Assembly: GCA_018398765.1 (NCBI GenBank)
Contig: JAHBMJ010000962.1
Span: 58,322 to 111,261, forward strand
Length of the DNA: 52,940 nt
Direction of reading: 5' to 3'
Source: Chromera velia
Taxonomy: Eukaryota > Sar > Chromeraceae
Both the position numbers and the translations under genes were made by a program. Positions 10,129-23,831 of the stretch are shown piece after piece. Positions within the stretch are counted from its first letter, which is position 1. Every line of letters begins with the position of its first letter. The notes below the pieces were generated by a model. It worked only from the letters and a program-made list of their open reading frames with translations. It was not told the DNA's origin and did no database searches.

Positions 10129-12258
10129 CGGAGAGACAGGTCTGTCGGCTTCCAAGTTGCACTTTTTCTTTTGTCTGAGGTTTCTATGTGTTGTCCTGTG
10201 CTTTAAGGAGCTCGCAGCAGCAAAAGGCAAGAACGTAAATAGGAGACAGACAGACCTCTAAGCATTGGGCCTTGTCTTGATCCATCCTATAGCCGACGAA
10301 TCAGATTCTCACTTGACTGAGAGCCAAAGGAAATTCAACCAGACAGCTGCCCTGTCAGATTGGTAGATGGACTTAGTGTCAAGCAGGCGACCGCATTAAA
10401 ATGCCTTCTCCCCAGAATTAGAGTCTCTGTTCATTTGCCCTTGCTCCCTTTCTGTCGCTCCCCCTACTCCCCTCAGGCGATCCGCGAAGCCACTCCTCCA
10501 GTTCAAGGGCGGTGCTTGCATGAGACGGCACGCATAAGAGCTGGGGGCTGTACTTGTCTCCCAGGAAAAAGATTGAGGCTAGCGGCCCCACGCGAACGAG
10601 GCAAGTAGTCTCTGTCCAAAAGGAGGGCCGACGTGCAGCGTTCGACTCAATCAGCCGCTTCGTTGGTTGTCATGGATCAGCCAGGGGTCTTGCCGTCTTG
10701 TTGATGGCCGCTTCCTTTGAGATGCCGGGGGTCTGATGCCCTGCTTTGCAGCATTTTGATCATCCTGTTGTGGGTGCTTTCCGTTTTGATGCATGCGAGT
10801 TGTGGCTGTGGATGGATGAGTGAGATTGCAAGTCTGAAAGTCAGACAGCCTGTGTACAGACAATGTCACAATGATTTAAATTCGTTTGCCAGACTAGGTA
10901 ATTAATGCTTAGTATATAGTTAAGTTATTGTTGGTCTGTTTTACTAATAAATATGGAATGTAAAGAGCATTACAAGCCGTATTCTCACTGCACTGGCATT
11001 TTATATATATATATTTACGGCGTTTCTTAACCAATTTCGAAATTTTAAAGTTTTAATGTAGCATCTATAGATCTAGATCCTAGTTTATAGATTTAGATTA
11101 TGATCTCATTCTGTAGGGGAGACTCCCCGCGGGAGAGCAAACGGGCTAAACCGGGCCGGCCTTAATTCAAGTTTACTATTGATTGATTGATTGATATGTT
11201 TCGCCCTAGGGCCTTCCCGCTATGTCTATCTGACAGTAGTATCTGTCGCCAGAACTAGCAGGGCGGGGCGTTCCCCAGCCTAAGCTGAGGTATCAGACCC
11301 CGCCCTCGATTGATTGATTGATTGATTGATTGATATGTTCCGCCCTAGGAAATTGATTGACTAGCTCTTCAGAGTCTTCACTATTATTGCGTGCTTTTGA
11401 TCGAATTCCTTTTTTTCTTTACCGGTTTTTTTAAAGAGGGAGCAGCTTTGCAGGCTAAAATTTATGAATCTTGGTCATATATGAATTCATGCGGAGACCC
11501 CTTTTTGAAAGAAAGTTAATTAAAGAAACTACTACATACACCCAGGTTCCTCAGTTTGGCAGCGATGGCCTCCCACTAGACTAGCCAGTGCTCCTACCGT
11601 ACGCAACCGCGCTTACAGGCATTCTCTTTTCTTCTAAGTTTTAAATTCCTCTTTCTGTACACCACAGTACGCGTTTCTCTTCAACTTCCTTGAATATCTT
11701 AGTATATGGTCCACCAGGTCCAGTTATGGACTAGCTTATAGACTGGCTTAATTCCTCGACTCTCCCCTCTTCACTACAAAGGATTAAATTATCACTCAGC
11801 CTCTTTAATATTAAACAGCTTGAAATCCGAAAGAAAACATGCAATCAGTCCATCACTAGAGGGGCCGCCCATTCATTCTTTTAGGAAGGCAGTCCTTTCA
11901 CAATCAATTGGAAGAATTTAGAAATGCTAAAAATTTTTATTTCTATCATTTTTTTGTCAGTTTTCTATTACTTTAATAATTTCCTACATCTTTTCTATCA
12001 CTTTTCTAAGAGTTTTTGGTATTCAAGGTATTGAATCTTTATTCTTTATCGATTAACGGTAGCACTAGTAAGTAATATTTCATTGGTAATGAACCAGCAA
12101 GGTATAAGAGTTAAAACATGCACATTCAAAGCCAGTTGCTTTGGCAAGATGCATGCATAACTTTCCGATCGATAAACAAAAGGCGGCCACATGATAACTT
12201 GAAACCCCCGAAGCCCTCGCCAGAGTTTTTGACCAGCACTTGTTTCCCTTGAATCCCT
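10129..12258. other. Intergenic region with repeats
   Basis: The 3' flanks of the convergent zinc-repeat and PPR genes. I see no convincing exon. It becomes AT-rich after 10900. GATT tetranucleotide runs occur at 11177-11196 and 11308-11333, each followed by ATGTTYCGCCCTAGG. Between them lies a GGGCGGGG ... CCCCGCCC inverted repeat (about 11262-11307). Confidence 0.7.
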
Positions 12259-15200
12259 TCAGCCCCTGATTGGGACGTCACTCTGGCTGTCAAGCAGATC
12301 GCCGAAGCAGAACGCAGCACGCCCCGGGACAGGCATTCCGGCGTCTGCAAGTTCCTTCTGAAGCTCCCTCAGTCGCGGCGAAAGCCACGCTGGGTCGCGG
12401 AGCTTGATAATTTCCATGACATCGGCCCAGAAGTGTTCTCGCACTTCCTGTGCACCCCTCTCCAACGGAATGAAGAGAAGACGAAGCGAGTCAAAGACGA
12501 GATCGTCGATGTCGCTGCCCTTCGGATCTTGGAGACTGTCCGCCCTTTTCACGACGAAGTGAAAGAATCGGCGTACCAGGTCGAGCTGCGATCGAATGCA
12601 GACTTGCAGGTATGAGTCTTCTCCCGACGACTCAAGAAAGTGACTGGGATGAACCGTTTGTTGACTTACGTAGTCCTCTTGAAGTTCCACGCGAGAGAAA
12701 TCAGTCCATTCGTGACCCTTGTGTCTGAGGCAAGACGACACGAAGAAGTACTGCAGGAGACAGAGACAGAGGGGGGAGGCGTTGGCTCCAATCGTTTGAC
12801 GGGACAAAACAGAAATACATGCCTCTCCTCCCTGTCAGTCGGACCCACCTGAATGCTCTCTGTGTACATCCCACAATAATTGAGGTAGCGACATCCCTTC
12901 GAGAGAACAGCAAAATCGCTGATCTGCACCAAAGAGAAAGTACGACGAAAAAGTATGAAATCTGCGGACCCACATCACTTCAAGAAGGTTTTCGTCAGTC
13001 GTCCTGACCTGAAGTTTTTGTGCGAGGGAGCCCCAAATGAGGAAGCACAGCGAGGGCAATGCACGGCTTTGTGGGTCAGTAGCCTTGCTGAGCCTCTGAG
13101 TCAGGGACCTCATGAAACGCCCGGATCCGCGTTTCAGGATTTCGTTCGAGAGGGAGCTGACCACGCATCCGGATCCGCACGATTCATAGAGAATTCTGCA
13201 TGCATTCATCAGCAACACGAAGGACACAAAAAGATGGCATCACAGTCCACTCACTCGCTCGAGAGGGAGCTGTATAAGCTGAGACAATCAAGAAGACAAA
13301 CCGGGAGAGGTTCTGCAGGATCATTCCCTGAGACTCCATCTCCCAGAAAGATGCGTCGATGCAGCAGCGCAGGAACGTCTCAGCCGCCTCGATGTCTTTG
13401 ATTTGCTCAAACACCCTTCCCCAAAAACCTCTCGAAGTCTGGCTGAACGCGATTTCGACAGCTTCTTTCAGCTGAAAGAGGGATTCTGCATGAATGGTCA
13501 AGCAGTTGGCACATTCACACCGTCAGCGACTTTGGGTGTGACAAAAGTATAGAACGGGTGACTGTATAATTCACTGACCAGCTGCTTCGCTGCCGTGAGA
13601 GCAGGCTTGCAGAACAGCTTGTTCCAGACAATTTGCGACTGCTTCGAATCGCACAGGGGCCTCCCGGAAGCAGAATGTTTTTGCCAATTCAAGAACGCGA
13701 GGCGCAGACCAGGCTCTTCGAGCTTCGCTTTCTGTAAAGACTTGACAGAGGCTCTCCATCACGGACGCGACTGCAAAAAACGAACAGATCACCGGAAAGG
13801 TTGCTCGACACACTGTGGGATGTGAAGAAGGGCAATTCGATCCCTTCCCCATTGGTGTATTTACCTGCTTTCTCGGTCACTTCGCCATCGAAGTCATCTG
13901 AGTCGACGAACAAGAGAAAAGCAAGGGCTCTTCCTGGATGGCCAAATCGACACAGAGCCTGAATCACGTCCTCGCTGATTTCTGTCGTGATGTGGGCGGC
14001 CTCAGAGATGCTGAAGTCGAGGAGAATTTGGAACAGGTCCTCGCTCGATTCGGGACCGCCGGAGGTTACCCCAAGGACGTGACTCAAGCTGCACAAAAAG
14101 ACAGAAGCATGGTGCTAGAACCGACGACTTGATGGAAAGAGCCCGTTGAAAAAGTCGCGACGCAGCTCTGGGGGTCGTGCGGACCTCGAGATAACGATGT
14201 TCCAAGTATTGGAAGAAAAGGGCCCAGGACAGGTATTGACCATGCGTTTGTATGCTTCCAGAAACTTGGCTGTCGATCCCTTCAAAGCCCAGCCTCGCAT
14301 GAGATGGCAGAATCTGCATGAGTCGATTCAGTTGAGGTCGTTTCGACAAGAGTGTTAGCTAGGAAGAGCGGTCTCCATCAAGTTGAGGCAGAACTGACGC
14401 AGTGTCAGCGAGAGGCTCCGCGTGCCACGGGCCCTTCTCCCAACGAGCGACGAGTTTGTCTCCGACCCCAACCTCACTGACTTTCACGCAAGCGTCGATC
14501 AGCGACGTCTTCGCTATGTTGTCTGCAGCCATTCAGCATTAATGGTCCTCCAGAAATGATCCTTCTTCTGTGTACTGTGACCACGTATCCCCTCTTCAAA
14601 CTTGCAGCACGCACAGACCAACCGAGATCTTCAAGGAGGTCAGGGTGCCCTCGAAGATATTCAATCACGGCCTTGATGAACATTTGACATGGACCTTCGA
14701 CCGTGGAGCGGGTACGTATGATGGTGCCACCAAGAAGACTCGACACAGTGATTGTATCTGGTTGAAAATTGCAAGGATGAGAGTCCATCATTTCGAGGTA
14801 CTCCCAAGCTTCAGAGAAGGCCTCAGCTTTGACCGCGAGAGCAATCATCGTGTTGAAGCTAATTCTATTCGGGATGGGGCCGCCACGGGACCCTGTCAAG
14901 ATCTTGAAGACCTCTTGTGCACGCTGAAAATTGTTTTCATTCGCAAATCCCTTCAAAACGCAGTTGAATGACACGACATCGGCCACGCCATCGTAGGTCA
15001 TCTGCAGCAGCATCTGTTCGGCTCTGTCGATGGCTCCAGTGAGAATGATCGCGTCCAGCAGCACGTTGAAGTTGAAGACATCCACTTGGAGCCCCCGCTT
15101 TCGTGCCGAGTGGACAGCGAACTCAATTGCGTCCAGATCGCGAAGATCGCGAAAGAACGAGAGTATGGGCTGAAGGAACCTGCGAACCAAAGCAAAGATC

Positions 15201-15434
15201 GAATCGTCCTGGCCAAAGTTCGTCTTTGGTTTTGAAAGTCTGTTGAGACCGTCGGTTGAAGACTCACCTCGGTCTCCACTCGTGGCGGCAATGGGATCCA
15301 GCTTCGACGAGCCTCGAAAGCAACTGAAACACATCATTCCGCGAGTGGCGCTTGGGCCCTTCTCGAGCAATCTTGTCGGCACAGTGCCCTAACTCCTTAA
15401 GCAAGGTGATAGATGGGTCTCTTTGACGGTACAT
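12259..15434 (-). CDS. Pentatricopeptide repeat (PPR) protein
   Basis: Exons inferred on the minus strand: 15434-15268, 15179-14623, 14522-about 14350, an uncertain exon near 14300-14115, 14088-13865, 13770-13579, 13485-13251, 13195-13009, 12923-12849 and 12750-12259 (stop TGA). Most junctions from 14088 down chain in phase. Exon 2 holds PPR helices such as VDVFNFNVLLDAIILTGAID, DVVSFNCVLKGFANENNFQR and RISFNTMIALAVKAEAFSEA. PPR proteins bind organellar RNA one base per repeat, so a role in plastid or mitochondrial RNA processing is likely. The C-terminal half is helical but not PPR-like by eye and I cannot name it. The frame extends upstream of the ATG at 15434 to a TGA, so an additional 5' exon is possible. 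Confidence 0.75.
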
Positions 15435-16206
15435 GGTCTCGCTCAAGATAGCGCGTAGCGTTTGTGCCTTTCCTCAATGTTGGTCGGGGCTCTTCGACTC
15501 ACAAACAAGCTCGCAAGTCCTTCAGCGGGGTCCGAGAACCTGTGGCTTGCAAGCACCTTTCTGGATGTGATTGTCAACCTTGTCTGATGAGAGTATTATT
15601 AATATTAATAACAGGTCAATCTCTTGCATGATTTTTAACGATGTTCAGCATCGTGTGCTCATACAGTGATATATATTCATCATTCAGTTGCATGCAGACT
15701 GCTGCAGATGTCGATACATTCTTCTCTTGCATGGTCCTGCATCGGTACGATATGTGTGCAATGTTGCGCAACGCATGTTGTGCATGTTGCACTGTTGCAA
15801 CGCGCGCATAACGCGCGCGTGATTCGCGCGTGCATGCGACAACAAAAATCGATCGACATGCAGACTTTCTGTCAGACCGAACTAGCGATACGTACCGAGC
15901 GATACCTTGGCCTATACCTGTCCGACGACAGTGTCCGTACCAGGTACCTACCTCTCAGCACTGAATCGATCAGCAGTCAGCAAGCCGTACGTAGTGCCTC
16001 TATATAGCTGTGTGCCGGTGCTCATACAGCATGCTCCTACACCATGCCAGAACTTGACAGAATTCTGTCACAGTTGCGTTCGGGTTTGCTCAGTTTCTTC
16101 TCAAGCGGCACAGTGTAGACCTCGCAGACATCTGTGCCGGTGTCGAACTTTCTGTAGCTGCTCGTGAGAGATTTGCACACGAGGTGTGAATTTCAGGGCC
16201 AACGTC
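15435..16206. promoter_or_regulatory. Divergent intergenic (putative bidirectional promoter)
   Basis: The 772 bp between the PPR gene (minus) and the SUMO-ligase gene (plus) are the only 5' space for both. They include alternating CG-rich palindromes (CGCGCGCATAACGCGCGCG near 15800) and a TATATAG at about 16000. Promoter function is inferred from position alone. Confidence 0.4.
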
Positions 16207-19200
16207 ATGGAGCCAGATCTACAAAGCACTGTGAATGCAGCGACTCGTGCCTTGCTAACCACTGCCGCACGTCCTAAGCGAAACTTTCTGCAGGCTTTTG
16301 AGACCGACACAAGCGTGCTTAGCACAAGTTCCTGCCAAAACTTTTCACTGGTCTTCTTGTTGCTTTTCAATCATGAAGTGGGAGTTAACAACCGGGAGTT
16401 CCAATCCTCGACAGTACCGAGACACTTCACCTGGGTGGCCGAAGAGGGACGGGGAGAAGGTGGAAACCTGAAACTTCTGGTGCTACATCTGCTCAGAGCT
16501 GTGGGTAGAAATTGCCGAGGAGGTGGAAATCTCTTGAAAAGCGGGTCGGGTTTGCGCGTTTGGAGGTTGGAGGGGACGGACACATCGCCAACACCGCGGC
16601 TTGTTTGGGAGCTTTTCGAGTGAGTCCGTGGTTGTCCTGGTTGTTTTGCTGACTAGGGCCAGGCTTACTGCTCTCGGCGTGGAGACAGGATGCTTTTTGT
16701 AGACTTTTAGTGAAACCCAATAGTTCTGCCTTTCTACCCTGTTTGAATGAATTCGGTCTTCGGTCGTCTTTGCAGGGAAGAGGACCCAGCGACAAGCCCT
16801 ATCATCGGGGAGCACGAGATCAATGGGTCTCTCCAACTTGCGCTGGCAGACGTGTTGAGAAACCTTGCTCAGTACATGTGCAATCGCCAGTGGCCTGGGT
16901 CTGGACCGGGAGACCTGGGTGTGCCGTCATTCCCGTCTTCACTGTTGTTCACAGAGGGGCACAATTGCCTCCCGGAAGTCCAAAGAGGTAGTGAGTCAAC
17001 GAACGGGCTCTGTTTCGATTATCTGTCGCTTATGTTTCTGTGTGGAAGTGTGGTGAACGGAAGGGTGATTCGGTTGCGAAAGCTGCTAAGTCTTGTCCCA
17101 GAAGATCCACACCACCCCTCCATGACAGACAGAGTGTCCTTAGACGAAGCCGCACATCAACTGGCATTTACCAGCCATGATCCGACGAGAGCTGGATCTA
17201 TCGAGCGGCACGTGAGAGGTACGTTGTGTTTGATTTCTCGCTCGCTGCCCATCCTGTAGAAGAATCATAGGTCGTGCCACTGCGAACTCTTTGTCGGCTC
17301 TCATACGTGCCCCAAACTGTATGTATGGCTGTTTCTGTCTCCTGCCAAAGACAATGTGTGTGGATGCCCGCATTCATCTGATCGGATGCCCAGACACGTG
17401 AGTACCTACACACCTGCTTCTGTGCTTGCGCACCGCTCATCCTACTTCTAAGGGTTTCCATTTGACGCTTGCACTACGCCGTCCAAAAACCTCTGACCTC
17501 TTTTTTCTGTGTTCGAGGAAGTAACGGTTCGTTTATTTTTTCTCAGTCCAGGTAAATGCGCATGTGCACGTATTTTCACGTCTGTCGAGCTAGTTTGTGA
17601 CTTCTCTTCTACGCCACACTCGTTGCAGCCGTTTTCACAGCATTCCCAGGAGCTCTTCCCGACATGGCTCTGACGTCTGTGTGGAAAGGTACAAATTCGT
17701 TGCTTTCCACAGCTCTCGACAGTTTCCAGAAGCACATAATCAAGGCAAGACTCCGGGCACCCAAAGAGGACGGTGGCAAAGACCTCCCCTCTGCAGCCGA
17801 CCCTTTTGCTGTTGCTGCTGTCTTCTTCCTGGTTGTCACAGAATCCCCAGGAGCTACGAAGAGACACTGGCTGGTTTGTCAATTCTGCGGTGACGTGGTT
17901 TCTTCGCCGCCCCCCCACGAAGACTTGCAGAACAGCAGTAGCCGTAGTAGTAATAGCAGTAACAGCAGCAACAACGGCCAGGGTGTGCGGTCTTCTGGAC
18001 CCTTCCCCCCTCACCTCGCAATTCCGCTTAGCGTTGCTGATGACCATCCGAACAAAGCCACCCAACTTGTAGGCCTAGAAGCATCGACAGCCGCCATACT
18101 TCTAGAAGAGGCAGCGAAGTATTTCTTAAATTTCAAAGCCGTTCTCTCTGCAATTGCAATGCAAGCTCTCACAAGTACGGATGCCACACGACTGCGAATG
18201 AAAAAGATGAAGGAAGAAGTGATGCCCCCACCATTTCCTTCTCATGAACCTTCCAGCATCAGGAATCAGATGTTGTGGCCTCCCCCAAATGAGTCGGTTT
18301 GGCAACGCTATGCATCCGGCTCTTCCAGGACGACTGACACGATGGAGGGTTTGCTGGAAGCCACCTCCCACGTGAGGTTGCGAAACTGGCCGAGCGCGTC
18401 GAATCCCCCGATGTTAGGCTCAAAAACGGCTTACCATCTGGCAGGCGCGCTTCTCTCCGGAGCTATATGGAGGGCGCACACAAATGACGGTATGCGGTGC
18501 ATCGAGGCCCTCCACAGTGCAAGCGTGTCTCGCGACTTGTTATGCAGCCCTGGAGACGCATTGAAGTGGGAAGGTAAGAGAGATGTGCGGCTCCTTTTTG
18601 TGTGCGTGTAGTCAACCACTTCAATCTGCACCCATTTTCTGAGTGTGCTCTGCGACGTTGGAGATGCGTGTTTGTTGGCCGTGGGATGGCAGAGGCTTTT
18701 TGCAGGATTTCATTTGTGGTTTTCACCACGATGCACATTTTTTTTCTCTTTCCACCTCAGGTTGTGCGTCCTTTCTTGCTCACCCATTTTTCCATGCAGC
18801 CTCATTCGCGCAGAAATCGCTGCTTCGATTCAGGTCAATCTGAAGTGCGCTGTTTCATCTTGCATTTTTTTGTTGTTCTTCCTTGTGCATACCGACCGAC
18901 CTGGCCCTGCAGGTCCATCCAAGCTTCACCGCGAACGAATTGGCAACAAGACGATCTGCCTGCCTGTAAATGAAGGAGACAGCGACGAGAGGATGATCGA
19001 CGACCGAGTGGGGGAATGTTTGGGTCAGTATGCAGGCGTGTCATTGCTCTGTCGAGAGACGGGTTTTGGACGTTTTTTTTTGTACGCATTGGGCCGCTTC
19101 CGCATGCACAAACTGAAATGGAAACTGTCGACTCTACTGTTTCATCCGATCTGCTTTTTTGCTTTCTGTAGTGGATCAGACTGCATGCAATGAGTAATAA

Positions 19201-22200
19201 AAAAAATCATCAATTAAATACTTCATGGGTGCATGTCCTTTGCAGCTCTCGTTGCCGCTGTCGACCCTCCTGTGGCTCCGGTGATCGCGGAGGGGTCTCG
19301 TTGGCATTCTGACGAGGCTTTCCGGGAAAATCTGGGAGGGTTTCAAGAAGCTATGATGAGAGCGAACGGTCTTGAGAGCCCCCCGGGATGGCTCTCGGAA
19401 TGTTCTCGGGGTGTCACACGCACCAGTGCAGACTTGTTGCGGTGGCGATCTGTTTGGGGTGAGGGGTCTAACCCCGAGGTGGCACTGATTTTTCGGGTTC
19501 GGATGGGGGCAGACACAGGAGGTGCAGGAGAGTATGTGGTGTGTCAGTTTATCCACTTGACCAGAGTGCTCCAATTCAAAGAGGGGGTGGAGAGGGGTGG
19601 AGAGGTGTATCGACAAGCGACAGCAGTCAGCGGAATGGTGAGGGAGTCAGAGGGAGGATTGAGGGGCTGTGTTCTTGACCTGTTGAGGAGGGCGAGGGAG
19701 CAGGCGGCAGGCTGGAAAAAGCTGGGTCGATCCGCAAGTGATGCACAGGCTTCAGATCAACGAGGATCTTCTGACGGTCTTAGTTTAAGTCCCGGGGGGC
19801 GGGGAGCTCAGAGATCCGAGATGGAAGGAGTGTGGCATGTCCAGCCTATCGCCTACCTCCGGCCGATTCCGGCAGAGTCTTCTCAGCCGCCTTCGCCTGC
19901 TGCGAGCGGCAGGCACAACACCAGCAGCGCGGCAACGTCGTCCTGTTGGGCCATCCTGACGCCCCAGTCCCTCTGGCGCGGCGCTGCAGTGCTCCTTCAA
20001 GCCAGCGTCGTTCGAGTGCAGCAGCACCACAAGGGAATGATGTCTCTGCTCAGGGCCTTGGAGATTTTAGTCAGCAGGGAGAGGACTTCGGAATTGCCGG
20101 AAGGGATCAAGCGGGACCATGAGATCGAACCAGGTGAGTGGGGACGCCATTCAATCTATCGTTCTGATCTCTTGTTGATTTGAATCTGTGGGCTGTAATC
20201 AACTCAAGGGAATGCCAGGATGGAATTGGAATGGACCGGTAAGTAGGCGGTCCAAGTAAAAACAACGTCCTTCAGATGGAACAGCGAGCTGTTGGTCATC
20301 CAGGCACCCCACTGCCAGTCCACTCTTCGGACGGAAATGAGAAGACAGGGTGTACGTGTCTGCATTGGATTGTTCCCCTGTTCTTTCCTTCTTGTGCTCC
20401 GTTGCACGGAAGAAATGCATAATGACAAGTCTGGAATCGCTGATTAGGCTATCAGGTTATCTGTCTGCTTCCTCATTCCCTTTGTGCAGTCACGGTGGAC
20501 TTCCGCCTTCCCATCCAAGAGTGGAAAGTCCGGGATCTGCCCGATCCACAGAAGCAGCACAGAGTCCCAGCGGGGCTCTCAGTGCCTCCATGTGCATCTG
20601 ATCACTCTGGCATTTTGATTGGTCCGTGCTTTCTTCGCCCCTCCCAGATTTTGCCTCGTCTTTTTCAATCTGTAGTTGCCTCGCGATACGCTGCTCTCAA
20701 GTATGGCGCTTTCCTTTCTTTTAGTCCCTTCTGTCTACCTCAGTCGTCTTTCTGCTTTCTCCCCTCTCACCTGTGATAGATCAACTGATCAATTAGTTCG
20801 GTGTGAGCCTTCCCTAATGCTACATTTGAGCCTTTCTTTCCCACAAACAGATTCTCGATTGTCTTTCCGTTTTGAAAGAATGCTAAATCTTCTGGCCACA
20901 TGCTTTTTTTGACTTTCGTGAAGTGTCATACGGACATTTTGTCCTCATCCAAACATCGAGTGTTCTTTGCGCCTTCAAACTTCTCCTTCCGATCACGTGC
21001 AGCCTTGGTGGCTGGCCTGCATCCCCCTGTGGCCCCCATCGTCCTTCCCCCTTTGGCTTCCTCGAGTGTGTTCGTCAAGGCTCTCGGGGACCTCCAGAGG
21101 GAGCTCTCCCGTGCGAACTACATCGACGAACCACCGGAAGAGACCTTCAAGAACACCCGGACGTGTGGATCGGGAGACGTCCCGTGGGTACCCCAAATAA
21201 AGGGGTTCCCTCAAGTGGGGGTCGTCTACCTGGTTGACAAGCCAGAGAGCAACAAGGTGCAAATAGTATGCCAGTTCACCCGGTTGATCAGAAATGCCGA
21301 ACAGTCACTTGCTCTGGGGAAAGAGCCCGAGAGCGGACCAGAGAGAAACAAAAAACCAGACATCCGAACTTATGACTATCTCTCAATGGACCGTCCTCCC
21401 GGTCTCCCGTCTCTTTCATCTTTGGAGGACTGGTTAGAGAAGTGGCCAGAGCTTCCGTCAGCCTTCTGCCAGGTCATCACCAAGGCAACGATGATCGTGC
21501 AGAAATTTTTCAAGAAACCCACAGAGCAGCAAAGGGCATCTCCATTGTCCTCGCCTCCCGAAACCACCTTATTTGCACCCCCTCTCCCCGACTTTCGACC
21601 CAAAGCAGCAACGAAGTCCGTCCCCCCACGGAGAACCCAAGGCCCTGGAAAGGGGGCAAACGCTGTGCCTGTCGCTGCATACTCTGCGCTCCGCCCTCTT
21701 AAGCCTCCTCGCGCGAGGGCCGTACCTATTGCAGCCGAAGGCGCTGGAAAGGGGGCAAACGCTGTGCCTGTCGCTGCATCCTACTCTTCGCTCCGCCCTC
21801 TTGGGCCTCCTCCTGCTAGGGCTGTGCCTGTTGAAGGCCCTGGGAAGGGGGCAAACGCTTTGCCTGTCGCCGCATCCTACTCTGCGCTTGGGCCTCCTCC
21901 TGCTAGGGCTGTACCTGTTGCAGCAAAAGCTGTTCCAATTTCTGCGGGGCCCAAAGGCTTGTCTGGCCCAAAGTCCGCTTCAGTCGTTCAGGACCCGCGT
22001 GGGGCAGACCCGCAGCAACTTTCATCCATCGCGCAGGCGAAAGCAGTGACAAACGAGAAGGAAATCGTCGCTCCACCTCACAAAGCGCCACGACTCAACG
22101 GCACTGCGGCTGCGGCTGTTGGTGCGAGCAGCCCAACAGGGCTCAGCGCATTCGGACCCAGTGCCTCAACAACTGCAAATGGGAGGCAAGCGCCCTTGCC

Positions 22201-23790
22201 GCTGCTGCCAGCACCCACCCGGTTACAGCCATTTTTCTTCCCTGGTCTTGCTTCAGCAGCTGCTGGTGGAGCCGACTCGTCGCCCTCTGCATCTGCCAGT
22301 TCTTCGTCTGCAACTGCGGGCAGTACAACGCAGCGGGCGGCAGCAGCAGCAGTCTCAGGCGGCCGAGGTGCATCCTCATCTGCTGCTGCTGCTGCTGCTG
22401 CAGCGGCAAGCACTTCTTCTCCCTCGTCTTCCTCTGCCTCTGCTGATCCGATTGCTGCTGCAAACAACGCGGCCTTGCTGCCATTTCAACCCGGAAGGCC
22501 CCAGTGGCTCCAGGATTATCTGGGTGATACTCTCAGAACGTGGGACAACATGACGGTGGATGAAGCGATCACGCGAAGGGTGGATCATATCTTTGGCAAA
22601 CCCCGATCTGCTGGATCGCCTGAAGCGTGTACCTACCAATCAGTGGTCAGTTTCTCCCTTCTCTCAAATTTCTGCTTTTTGCTGCGCTTCTTCATTAGAC
22701 CCCTTCTCTTCCTTTCTGACCCTCTCTATCAGATTGGTCTCTTATACTACTCTGCACGATCTGCCGGGACATTGGGAAAGACACCCTGCAGGATTGTTCT
22801 GTCCGCAGATGACTGCATCTTTTTTGTAAACTTGTGTGTCACATCGCATCAGACATTCGCTGTTGGCGGGCACGGAAAATTTTGGTCACCTTTCTGTCCT
22901 CCGTGAGAAGCCGACATGCTCCCCTTTTGTGTGATCGATTTGCAGCCTCTGATGCCACCAAGCCCTCAAGTCACCGGACCTGTACAAGGCCTCGTAGCCT
23001 CGGCGCTCTACAAGCACCAGAAGAAGGTCGGTAGTTCCTGTGAGCCATTTTCCTTTCAGTTGTTCTTTTGTCGTGTGTTTCCCTTTTATCTGCTGGTCCT
23101 TTTCCGTCTCTGGTTTCACTCCCTCGGTTGATTCCCAATTCGACCTCCAGTCGTCTCTGCGTGGGGCATTGAAATCCTTTTCCAAGAAGACTTCCATCTT
23201 GTGTGACCTTGCAGACTGGGTGGAAGGACACCGTCTGGAAATGCAAAATCTGTGGAAAGGAGCAGAAGGGGTTCCACGCAGACCTGGCAGCTCTCATGTT
23301 TTTGATATTTGAGCCCCTCGGAAATTCCGAGAACGAGGCCATGCAAAGCGTCCTGATGGCTCAGGATTCGAGGGATCTGGAAAGGGCCGTGTCGAGCCTG
23401 ATGGACTCCTGGCTCTGCTACCGGTGCAGATTTGTCACGATGGTCGGTTGTGAATTCACGGGATTGGTTGAGCAGTCGTGGGCGTGAGAGTCGCGGTTGG
23501 GGGTAGGGAGGGGGGAAGAAGGGGGTGGAGGGTGCCGTTCCTGTCTCCGTTTTTGCTTTCTGGGGTGGCACGTCAACTTCCAAGTCCACGCAGTTCAGCT
23601 AGGACAAAGTGCAGCGATTCTGGTTGCCTGCTGTGTGCTTGTGCACACTTCGAATTTCTGTCCTGCTCTGGGCAAACGGAATCGGAACAAGGCTGTAACT
23701 TCTATTGACTCTTGACTCTGTGTGCATGTGTGTGTTTGTGTGTATGTGTGTGTGTGTGTGTGGTTGTGCGTGTGTGTGTGCGTGTGTGCG

Positions 23791-23831
<41 letters not shown>

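Noticed and set aside
18763-18832. Possible extra exon (GCASFLAHPFFH) of the SUMO-ligase gene
   Set aside because: Good splice signals, but it would shift the frame into the next exon; skipping it keeps phase.
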